A stretch of 64,000 bases of DNA, taken from Pseudomonas lalkuanensis (GTDB lineage: Bacteria; Pseudomonadota; Gammaproteobacteria; Pseudomonadales; Pseudomonadaceae). Positions 16,813 to 23,910 of this stretch are shown here, piece by piece. The stretch covers positions 1,406,001 through 1,470,000 of the forward strand of contig NZ_CP043311.1 of assembly GCF_008807375.1 (NCBI RefSeq). Direction: 5' to 3'. A program made the position numbers and the translations under genes. The notes under the pieces were generated by a model. That model did not search any database. It worked only from the letters and a program-made list of their open reading frames with translations, and was not told the origin of the DNA. Numbering within the stretch: the first letter of the stretch is position 1; every line of letters begins with the position of its first letter.

Positions 16813-17976
16813 TCAGAGCGCGCACTGGGCCGCGTAGCTGTCCACCTGGGCCTTGGCGATGGTCTTCACCGGCACTTCAGTGAGCTTGCCGTCGGCGCCG
16901 GCCTGGACCTTGAGCAGGTGCCAGTCGATCACTGCATGCTGGTTGCTGCCGAAGCGGAAATCGCCACGTACCGAGTCGAAACGGGCATCACGCAGGGCCC
17001 TGCGGAAGGCTTCAGCGTTCTTGATGTCGCCGTTGGTGGCCTTGAGGGCGGACCCGATCAGGCGCGCGGTGTCGTAGCCCTGGGCGGCGTACATGGTGGG
17101 CGCGCGGTTGTACTTCTCGGTGAACGCCTTGACGAAGGCCTGGTTGGCCGGGTTGTCGGACTGCGGGTTCCAGCCGCTGACCACGTTGACGCCCTCGGCC
17201 ACGTTGCCGGTGGCGGCGAGCATGCGCTCGTCCATGGAGAACACCGGTACCACCATCGGGATGCTCTTGGCCAGTCCCGAACTGCCGTACTGCTTGGCGA
17301 AGTTGATGCCGCCGCCGCCCGGATGGAACTGGAACACCGCGTCCGGGTTCAGCGAACGGATGCGCGCCAGTTCCACGGAGAAGTCCAGTTGGTTGAGCTT
17401 GGTGTAGATCTCGGTGACCTCGCCCTTGAAGGTGCGCTTGAAACCGGCCAGGGCATCGCGGCCGGCCTGGTAGTTGGGCGCGAGGATGACCATCTTCTTG
17501 TAGCCCAGGTCGTTGGCGGCGACGCCGGCCATCTCGTGGGGTACGTCGTTCTGGTAGGAGGCGGCGAAGTAGTTCGGCTTGCACTGGGCGCCGGCCAGGT
17601 TGGAGGGCGCGGCGTTGGTGCTGATGTAGAAACGGTCGCCCTGGGTGGCGCCGCTGACCACGGCGGCGAGGACGTTGGAGAACATCACCCCGGTGTAGAG
17701 CGAAATGCCGTCGAGGCTCATGCGGTCGATGATCTGCTTGCCCTTGGCGGGCTGCAGGCCGTCGTCCTCCACCACCAGTTCCACCGGCACGCCACCGAGC
17801 TTGCCGCCTTCCTGGTCCATGGCCAGGCGGAAGGCGTCGCGGGCGTCTTCGCCCAGGTAGCCAGCGGGTGTGGAGAGGGTGGTGATGAAGCCGATGCGCA
17901 CAGGGTCCTGTGCCAGGGCGGGGAGGGAAGAGGCCAGCGCGGCCCCGAGCATCGCAAGGTTCAGGGTTTTTTTCAT
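16813..17976 (-). CDS. Liv-type ABC transporter substrate-binding protein
   Basis: ATG at 17976 gives 387 residues with the signal peptide MKKTLNLAMLGAALASSLPALA, then DPVRIGFITTLSTPAGYLGEDARDAF, the periplasmic-binding-protein type 1 (LivK-like) opening. In-frame codons upstream to 18123 lack a ribosome site. In this family the ligand can be a branched amino acid, an amide or an aromatic acid. Placement between antC and the permease genes suggests an aromatic cargo. Confidence 0.92.
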   Translation of the reverse strand: MKKTLNLAMLGAALASSLPALAQDPVRIGFITTLSTPAGYLGEDARDAFRLAMDQEGGKLGGVPVELVVEDDGLQPAKGKQIIDRMSLDGISLYTGVMFSNVLAAVVSGATQGDRFYISTNAAPSNLAGAQCKPNYFAASYQNDVPHEMAGVAANDLGYKKMVILAPNYQAGRDALAGFKRTFKGEVTEIYTKLNQLDFSVELARIRSLNPDAVFQFHPGGGGINFAKQYGSSGLAKSIPMVVPVFSMDERMLAATGNVAEGVNVVSGWNPQSDNPANQAFVKAFTEKYNRAPTMYAAQGYDTARLIGSALKATNGDIKNAEAFRRALRDARFDSVRGDFRFGSNQHAVIDWHLLKVQAGADGKLTEVPVKTIAKAQVDSYAAQCAL

Positions 17977-18081
17977 GGTTACCGCCTTGGTTGCGCAGTG
18001 CCGTCGTGACCCGGCCTGCCTAGTTGTTGTTTGGGCAGTTGGTGGAGCGTGTGGAGCGTGTTTGTTGTTTTGTGTACCGCC

Positions 18082-18160
18082 GTAGGAGCGAGCTTGCTCG
18101 CGAACGCATCGCGCATTCGCCAACCCGTAGGATGGGTTTCGCTTCGCTCTACGCCATCCG
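18082..18160. repeat. REP palindrome plus GTAGGATGG-type repeat
   Basis: GTAGGAGCGAGCTTGCTCGC at 18082-18101 is the inverse of the copy at 277-299. It is followed by GTAGGATGGGTTTCGCTTCG...CCATCC at 18127-18160, an imperfect palindrome with relatives at 52268 and 56403. They separate antC from the Liv operon. Confidence 0.7.
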
Positions 18161-18169
18161 ACGAAGCGT

Positions 18170-19195
18170 TCAGGTATTGCTCTCGGTGAACTTCTCGAAA
18201 TACAGGTGGCCGTTGTCGATGCCGTTTTCCGTGAGCCAGGTTTTCACCGACTCCACCATCGGCGGCGGGCCGCAGAGGTACATATCGAAGGAGGACTCGC
18301 GCAGGGTCGCCGCGTCGAAATGCTCCGGCACATAGCCGCGCTTGCCGTTCCAGTCCTGGCCTTCGTCGCTGATGACCGGGGTGAAGCTGAAGTCCGGGAT
18401 GCGCTCGGCGTAGCCCTGGATGCGCTGCCGCTCGCAGAGGTCCGCCACCTGGCGCACGCCGTAGAACAGGTGCACCGGCTGGCCGCAGTCGCCGCGTTCG
18501 GCGATTTCGTCGAGCATGCCGAGGAAGGCAGAGAGGCCGGTGCCGCCGGCTACCAGCAGCAGCGGCTTCTCGATCTGGCGCATGTAGAAGGCACCCAGCG
18601 GGGCTTCGAAGCGGATCTCGTCACCCACCTTGCAGCGCTCGCGGATGTAGTTGCTCATCACTCCGTCCGGCAGCAGGCGGATGAGGAATTGCAGTTTGTT
18701 TTCCGCATTCGGCCGGTTGGCGAAGGAGTAGGAACGCCGAGCGTCCGTGCCCGGCACCTGCAAGCGGGCGTACTGCCCCGGCAGGAAGTCCAGCTGCTGG
18801 CCGTCGACACCGGCATCCAGATGGAGGATCGCGGTGGTGGGCGAGACCTGCTCGACGTGGGTGACCACGCCGCGCTCCACCACCGTCTTCGACGCGCCGC
18901 AGAGGGTGGAGTCGAAGTCGAAGTAGAAGGACGCGTCGGACTGCACGCGGGTCTGGCAGGTAAGCATCTTGCGCTGGGCGAGGTCCTGTTCCGACAGCGC
19001 TTCTTCGTCCACGTAGTCCATTGCGTAGCGCCCGGACTCGCAGCGGCCCATGCAGGTGCCGCAGACGCCTTCGCGGCAGTCCAGCGGGATGTTGATGCCG
19101 TTGCGCAGGGCGGCATCGAGAAGGATCTCGTTGCCCTGCACGGGGAAGAACAGGGTTTTGCCGTCGGCAAAACTGAAGGCGACCTTGTGGTTCAT
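18170..19195 (-). CDS. antC: Anthranilate 1,2-dioxygenase reductase (AntC)
   Basis: This 341-residue class IB reductase has the [2Fe-2S] domain first: CREGVCGTCMGRC (C40, C45, C48) and a fourth Cys in MLTCQTRV. Flavin (RRSYSFANRP) and NAD domains (VAGGTGLSAFLGML, MYLCGPPPMVESV) follow. It moves electrons from NADH to the Rieske centre of AntA. ATG 19195 matches the family start; codons upstream overlap antB. It is the third gene of antABC, 19 bp after antB. Confidence 0.94.
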   Translation of the reverse strand: MNHKVAFSFADGKTLFFPVQGNEILLDAALRNGINIPLDCREGVCGTCMGRCESGRYAMDYVDEEALSEQDLAQRKMLTCQTRVQSDASFYFDFDSTLCGASKTVVERGVVTHVEQVSPTTAILHLDAGVDGQQLDFLPGQYARLQVPGTDARRSYSFANRPNAENKLQFLIRLLPDGVMSNYIRERCKVGDEIRFEAPLGAFYMRQIEKPLLLVAGGTGLSAFLGMLDEIAERGDCGQPVHLFYGVRQVADLCERQRIQGYAERIPDFSFTPVISDEGQDWNGKRGYVPEHFDAATLRESSFDMYLCGPPPMVESVKTWLTENGIDNGHLYFEKFTESNT

Positions 19196-19214
19196 GGCGC
19201 GTACATCCGGGCAA

Positions 19215-19706
19215 TCAGAGGTGGTAGAAATCGAGCACCGAGTTGATGGTGTCGTTGAGCAGCAGCATGTGCTTGCGGGTGATCTTCCAGCTCTCGCCCA
19301 CGGGCTTGAGGTGGTAGGTCGCATGGCCGAAGAACTGCTCGCTCTGGCCCAGGCGGAAGTACAGGGTGTGCCAGTTGGCCTTCACCTCCAGTTGCCCGTC
19401 CTCACGCTCCTTGATGCGCACATTGCTGATCTGGTGCAGGGTGCGCGGCATCGGGATGGTCGAGGCGGCCTTGCCGGTACGGATGCGGAACACGCGATCT
19501 TCAAGTCCCGAACGGTTGCTGTAGTAGATCAGCGACATACCGCGCTTCGGGTCCCGGGTGTACTCGTGTTCGGAGTCCCACTGGGGCAGGTGGTATTCGC
19601 ACTGCTCGTCGAACAGGTCCAGGTAGGCGTCCCAGTCCTGGGCGTCGCACAGGGCGGATTTTGCGTAGAGGAATTGCTCGATCTGGTATTGCAGCTGCGG
19701 GTTCAT
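19215..19706 (-). CDS. antB: Anthranilate 1,2-dioxygenase small subunit (AntB)
   Basis: This 163-residue NTF2-fold subunit has the family opening QYQIEQFLYAKSALCDAQDWDAYLDLF and ends in KITRKHMLLLNDTINSVLDFYHL. It overlaps the antA stop by 4 bp, with AGGAGG upstream of the ATG. It forms the alpha3beta3 enzyme with AntA that turns anthranilate into catechol, CO2 and ammonia. Confidence 0.94.
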   Translation of the reverse strand: MNPQLQYQIEQFLYAKSALCDAQDWDAYLDLFDEQCEYHLPQWDSEHEYTRDPKRGMSLIYYSNRSGLEDRVFRIRTGKAASTIPMPRTLHQISNVRIKEREDGQLEVKANWHTLYFRLGQSEQFFGHATYHLKPVGESWKITRKHMLLLNDTINSVLDFYHL

Positions 19707-21097
19707 GCCTGCACCTCCTGCAGTTTCAGGGCTTTCTGGTCCAGGCCCTGGAGCAGGAAGCGCTGCCAGTTGGCGTGCTGGTTCACGTACAGGCCTTCAT
19801 GGGTGAATTCGGTGCCGGTCATCACCGGTGCGATGCCCAGGGTCTGGCTGTTCGAGGTGACACCGGTGACCCACTTGCCGTAGCCGCGGGAGATGTCGCT
19901 CCAGCGTTCCAGGCGGCCCTGGAAGCCGCGCTGTTGTTCGCGGAACTCCACCAGGTCGTCGGGGGTACCCATGCCGGAGACGTTGAAGAAGTCCTCGAAC
20001 TGGCGGATGCGGCTTTCGCGGTCGGCGTCGGATTCGCCTTTCACGCCGATGCACTGGCTGATGATCTCGGTCTTGTTCCAGGCCAACGGACGCACGATGC
20101 GCAGCTGCGAGCTGATCTGGTCCATGAAGAACAGGCTGGGGTAGATGTTCAGGTTGCGCAGGCGGTGCATCATCCACTCCGCCTTGCCCTGGCCGAACTC
20201 TGCCACCAGGCGCGGCATCACGGTGGCGTAGCCGGGGCGCACAGTGGGGTTGGGCATGTCGCTGAACAGCACGCTGTGGCCGTTGTTGAAGGAGAACCAG
20301 CCGTCGTCGGTCTCGGCGTCGCCGGCCCCCAGCTTGCTGTAGTCCAGGGTGCTGCCGGCGTTGCCGTTGCTGGCGTTGACCTGCTGGCGGTGCTGCACGG
20401 TGGCCACGTAGTTGTAGTGCACGGTGCTGACGTGATAGCCGTCCAGGCCGTTCTCGTTCTGCAGCTTCCAGTTGCCGTCGAAGGTGTAGATGGATTTGCC
20501 GGGCAGCACTTCCAGCTCACCGGTGGGCGACTGGGCGACCATCATGTCGAAGAACACCTTGGCATCGCCGAGGAAGTCTTCGAGGCTGTCGGTGCCGGTG
20601 ACATCGAGGCTGATGAAGACGAAGCCCTTGTAGCTCTCGATGCGCGCCTTCTTCAGGCCTCGGGTGGCCTTGTCGAAACCTTCCGGGTACTCGCCCGGTG
20701 CCTTGACCTTCACCAGGCGGCCGTCGCTCTTGTAGCACCAGGCGTGGAAGGGACAGGTGAAGGTGGACTGATTGCCCTTGCCAACGCGGGTGAGAGTCGC
20801 GCCGCGATGCTGGCAGGCGTTGATCAGCGCGTTCAGCTGGCCATTGCCGTCGCGGGTGATGATCATCGGCTGGCGGCCGGCGCGCATGGTCATGAAGTCG
20901 TGGGCGTTGGGGATCTCGCTCTCGTGGCAGGCGTAGATCCAGTTCTTCTCGAAGATCAGTTCCATCTCCAGGTCGAACAGTTCCGGCTCGGTGAACATAT
21001 CCCGGGCGATGCGGTACACGCCTTCTTCCGGACGGAAGTCCAGGCAGCCGCTGACGTACTCTCTCCACTGCGCAATGTTCTTATTCGAAGTATTCAT
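19703..21097 (-). CDS. antA: Anthranilate 1,2-dioxygenase large subunit (AntA)
   Basis: This 464-residue Rieske alpha subunit has iron-sulfur ligands C95, H97, C115 and H118 and the iron-site motif NENGLDGYHVSTVH (D219, H222, H227). The opening from about WREYVSGCLDFRP to the Rieske site is close to P. aeruginosa AntA as I remember it. The enzyme converts anthranilate to catechol, which feeds catBCA in this window. ATG 21097 follows GGAAGG; an upstream ATG (21115) is less likely. Confidence 0.95.
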   Translation of the reverse strand: MNTSNKNIAQWREYVSGCLDFRPEEGVYRIARDMFTEPELFDLEMELIFEKNWIYACHESEIPNAHDFMTMRAGRQPMIITRDGNGQLNALINACQHRGATLTRVGKGNQSTFTCPFHAWCYKSDGRLVKVKAPGEYPEGFDKATRGLKKARIESYKGFVFISLDVTGTDSLEDFLGDAKVFFDMMVAQSPTGELEVLPGKSIYTFDGNWKLQNENGLDGYHVSTVHYNYVATVQHRQQVNASNGNAGSTLDYSKLGAGDAETDDGWFSFNNGHSVLFSDMPNPTVRPGYATVMPRLVAEFGQGKAEWMMHRLRNLNIYPSLFFMDQISSQLRIVRPLAWNKTEIISQCIGVKGESDADRESRIRQFEDFFNVSGMGTPDDLVEFREQQRGFQGRLERWSDISRGYGKWVTGVTSNSQTLGIAPVMTGTEFTHEGLYVNQHANWQRFLLQGLDQKALKLQEVQA

Positions 21098-21800
21098 GGG
21101 TGGCACCTTCCACATCGGGCGAAACAGTGGAGGTCATTAGAAGGAGCCGCGGCCTGGCTGGTCTATCCGCTTGGTTGGCGAAGAAGCGCCGAAAATTTTG
21201 ATGGCGTAACGAGCGGTTGAAATGCCCGGATGACGGGGCTTTCAATGCTTTTCGGGTGGCCTGAAGAAACGGATAATCTTCGCCGAAAAAGCGGATGGCC
21301 AACCGGTGCCGGAGAGGACTGAAATCTGTTGTCGCCACGCCACCCGAGGCCGCAGTAACGTTCTGCGATACGGGGTAACGCTTTTTCGCGTGGCTAGCAG
21401 AAGGGTGCCTGGCGCGCTATCCGGAAAGTTGGCGAAGACTGTCCGCCGGCTTCGGCGTCGGTGTCTTCGGGGCGGTGTCCGGTCAATGGCGGTAACACTG
21501 GTGATTCCCAAAGGCCATCGGTTCGCTCGCGAGGCGGGGGCAGGCCGTTTTCGGGGGCATCCGAAGCGTTTTTGCCACGCTGCGCCGTGGCGTGGCGGGG
21601 TGCTCCGTACTGGGGCGGCGAAACGCTCTGGAACAGGCCTGGCGGGCCTTCCAGGTGGGGCCGGTATCCGCGGATTTCGCCAATGCTATCCTTTTGTTTC
21701 GAATCGCGATGGACCGCAGGGGCGTGGCACGGAGCTTGCCTTGTCCATGCTGACGCGCCGCAGAGCGCGCATCTCCAGAAGCCGTTTTGGGTGCCGCGTG
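21098..21800. promoter_or_regulatory. 703-bp antA/antR intergenic and leader region
   Basis: No gene is visible, though the antR frame stays open back to 21306. The region holds the divergent antA and antR promoters. AntR family members bind here, and in P. aeruginosa the antR leader is a known target of PrrF small RNAs (established knowledge; the pairing was not checked here). Candidate binding repeats are listed separately. Confidence 0.6.
21267..21297 (+). promoter_or_regulatory. Candidate AntR direct repeats
   Basis: AAACGGATA (21267-21275) and AAGCGGATG (21289-21297) are 22 bp apart start to start, two helical turns, as expected for an AraC-family activator. A third copy, AAGCGGATA, lies on the opposite strand at 21164-21172, nearer antA. 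The sites were found by eye. Confidence 0.45.
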
Positions 21801-22811
21801 ATGAGTACGAAGAACCATCAATTCCGAGACATTTCCGCCGATCGCTACGACCTCGCAGGGGCGCGCTCCTGGATGTCGAACATCTGCGGCCCGCACCACC
21901 TGAAGGCTGCGAAGCCCGAGCGGATCCAGTTCCACCACAGCGGCAACGTGCTGCCCTCGATGTCGACGACCCTCGGCTACGTCGAGTACGGCACCGACGT
22001 CACCATCGGCGTCGGCGACGAGATGAACCTCAACTGCTACAGCCTCAGCCTGCCGCTGGCCGGTGAACAGGAGCTGGTCAAGTCCGGTCATCTCCTGCGT
22101 TCGGATCGCGACTGGGGGGTGATCGTGTCGCCCCACGAGTACCAGGAACTCACCATCGCCGGTGACTGCCACAAGTTGCAGGTGGCCATTCCCCGCGCCG
22201 CCATGCAGCAGACCCTGGAGGACCTGCTGCAGCGCAGCGTGGAGACGCCGTTGAGTTTCCAGGCGGAGATGAACGCGGTAGAGGGCGCCGCGGCGTCCTG
22301 GTGGCGTATGGCGCGGCACCTGATCGACGAGCTGGAGCGCAGCCGTGACCTCTACGGCCAGCTGTTCTTTACCCGCGACCTGGAAAGCGCGCTGATCAAG
22401 GGGCTGATCCTGGCGCAGCCGAACAATTACTCGGAGGAATTGCGCGGACGGCTGGAGATCAAGTTGCCCCATTACCTGGTGCGGGCGCGAGACTTCATCC
22501 ATGTCCATGCCCGCGAGGAAATCTGCCTGGAAGACATCGAGCGGGCCGCCGGCGTCTCGCGTTTCAAGCTGTTCGAGGGCTTCAAGCGATATTTCGGCCA
22601 ATCGCCCATGGCCTACCTGAAGAAGCACCGCTTGACCGCCGTGCGCCAGGAACTGCTGGAAGACCGCAGTGCCCGGAATATCTCGGTGATCGCCATGGGC
22701 TGGGGGTTCAACCATCTCGGCCGCTTTGCCAGCGAATACCGCAAGCTGTTCGACGAAACCCCGAGCACGACCATCCAGCGCCTGGAGGAGCGGCGCGGGC
22801 GTTCCCTCTGA
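21801..22811 (+). CDS. antR: AntR, AraC-family activator of antABC
   Basis: The protein has 336 residues with an N-terminal effector domain resembling the AraC-binding-like (cupin_6) type and a C-terminal double helix-turn-helix (about residues 235-330: DIERAAGVSRFKLFEGFKRYFG and ISVIAMGWGFNHLGRFASEYRKLF). It is divergent from antA, as in P. aeruginosa and P. resinovorans. ATG 21801 gives the family length but has a poor ribosome site; the frame is open for another 165 codons upstream, which may be leader only. Confidence 0.9.
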   Translation: MSTKNHQFRDISADRYDLAGARSWMSNICGPHHLKAAKPERIQFHHSGNVLPSMSTTLGYVEYGTDVTIGVGDEMNLNCYSLSLPLAGEQELVKSGHLLRSDRDWGVIVSPHEYQELTIAGDCHKLQVAIPRAAMQQTLEDLLQRSVETPLSFQAEMNAVEGAAASWWRMARHLIDELERSRDLYGQLFFTRDLESALIKGLILAQPNNYSEELRGRLEIKLPHYLVRARDFIHVHAREEICLEDIERAAGVSRFKLFEGFKRYFGQSPMAYLKKHRLTAVRQELLEDRSARNISVIAMGWGFNHLGRFASEYRKLFDETPSTTIQRLEERRGRSL

Positions 22812-22919
22812 AGTACTGCCGCCGGTCGAGAATCGTGCGGGTGATTGTCGATCGGACCTGAAATCAGACGACTACCAGGGGCGAGTCCCTCATTTCCGTC
22901 TGGTTCAGGAGAGTGCGAC

Positions 22920-23660
22920 ATGAAAATCGACAAACACCCCGTGGTTTCCCGCGAAGCATGGCTGCACGCCCGCGAAGAGCTGTTGCGCAAGGAAAAGGCC
23001 TTCACCCGTGAGCGCGACCGGCTCAGCGCCGAGCGGCGGGCACTGCCCTGGGTACGTATCGAACAGGTCTACGCCTTCGAGGGGCCGGACGGTTGGCAAA
23101 CCCTGGCCGACCTGTTCGACGGACGCAGCACCCTGGTCGTCTACCACTTCATGTTCGGCCCCAACTGGAAGGAAGGTTGCCCCGGCTGCTCCTTCCTCGC
23201 CGACCATATCGATGGGCCGAATCAGCACCTCAAGCACCACGATGTGACCCTGCTGTGCGTATCCCGGGCGCCCCTGCAGGCGTTCCAGGCCTTCCGCAAG
23301 CGCATGGGCTGGACGTTCAAGTGGGTGTCGTCCCAGGGCAGTTCCTTCAACGAGGACTTCGGCGTGGCCGCCCGGCCCGAGGACATCGCCGCCGGCACCG
23401 CCCGCTACAACTACGGCACCAGCAAGGACCCGGGCGAGGACATGCCGGGGCTCAGTGTGTTCTATCGCAACGAGCTGGGGGAGATTTTCCACACCTACTC
23501 AACCTACGCCCGTGGCCTGGACCTCCTGGTGGGCGCCTACAACTTCCTCGACCTGCTACCCAAGGGGCGGGACGAGCAGGAGATCATGGACTGGATGACC
23601 TACCACGACCGCTATGAGGATGAGCCCGCCAAGGCGGTGCATAGCTGCTGCGCGGAATAA
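22920..23660 (+). CDS. DUF899 (thioredoxin-like) protein
   Basis: This 246-residue protein begins MKIDKHPVVSREAWLHAREELLRKEK and carries a thioredoxin-like CPGC motif in GCPGCSFLADHIDG. Both stretches typify DUF899, a family of unknown biochemical role related to thioredoxin-fold proteins. AGGAGAG precedes the ATG. It follows antR by 108 bp on the same strand; a functional link is possible but not shown. Confidence 0.88.
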   Translation: MKIDKHPVVSREAWLHAREELLRKEKAFTRERDRLSAERRALPWVRIEQVYAFEGPDGWQTLADLFDGRSTLVVYHFMFGPNWKEGCPGCSFLADHIDGPNQHLKHHDVTLLCVSRAPLQAFQAFRKRMGWTFKWVSSQGSSFNEDFGVAARPEDIAAGTARYNYGTSKDPGEDMPGLSVFYRNELGEIFHTYSTYARGLDLLVGAYNFLDLLPKGRDEQEIMDWMTYHDRYEDEPAKAVHSCCAE

Positions 23661-23684
23661 CGCGCTCCAGTGTCTTGCCCGGCC

Positions 23685-23724
23685 TGTGGGAGCGAATTCA
23701 TTCGCGAATGAATTCGCTCCCACA
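23685..23724. repeat. Perfect REP palindrome, 40 bp
   Basis: TGTGGGAGCGAATTCATTCG followed by its exact reverse complement, identical to the copy at 42523-42562. It lies just after the DUF899 gene. Confidence 0.95.
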
Positions 23725-23811
23725 GGGAGGTCGCGTCCAGTGCCGCGCTTGTGTTGCGGGGGGCGAATCACCTTCAGCGCCGCGCTCGACCGTTAAGGCA
23801 CCGCTCTTTTT

Positions 23812-23910
23812 TGTAGGGCGATTTCATTCGCGAAGCAGGCCGAAGGTCTGCCCTGGGGGAATCTCAGAGGGCAACCACGTTGCCCTTGGCGAATGAGTTC
23901 GCCGCCACAG
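23812..23910. repeat. REPIN-like pair overlapping the 3' end of the RND gene
   Basis: TGTAGGGCGATTTCATTCGC (23812-23831) and the inverted relative GGCGAATGAGTTCGCCGCCA (23888-23907) are about 55 bp apart. The second arm is translated as the last residues of the RND transporter (VAANSFAKGN). Confidence 0.75.
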
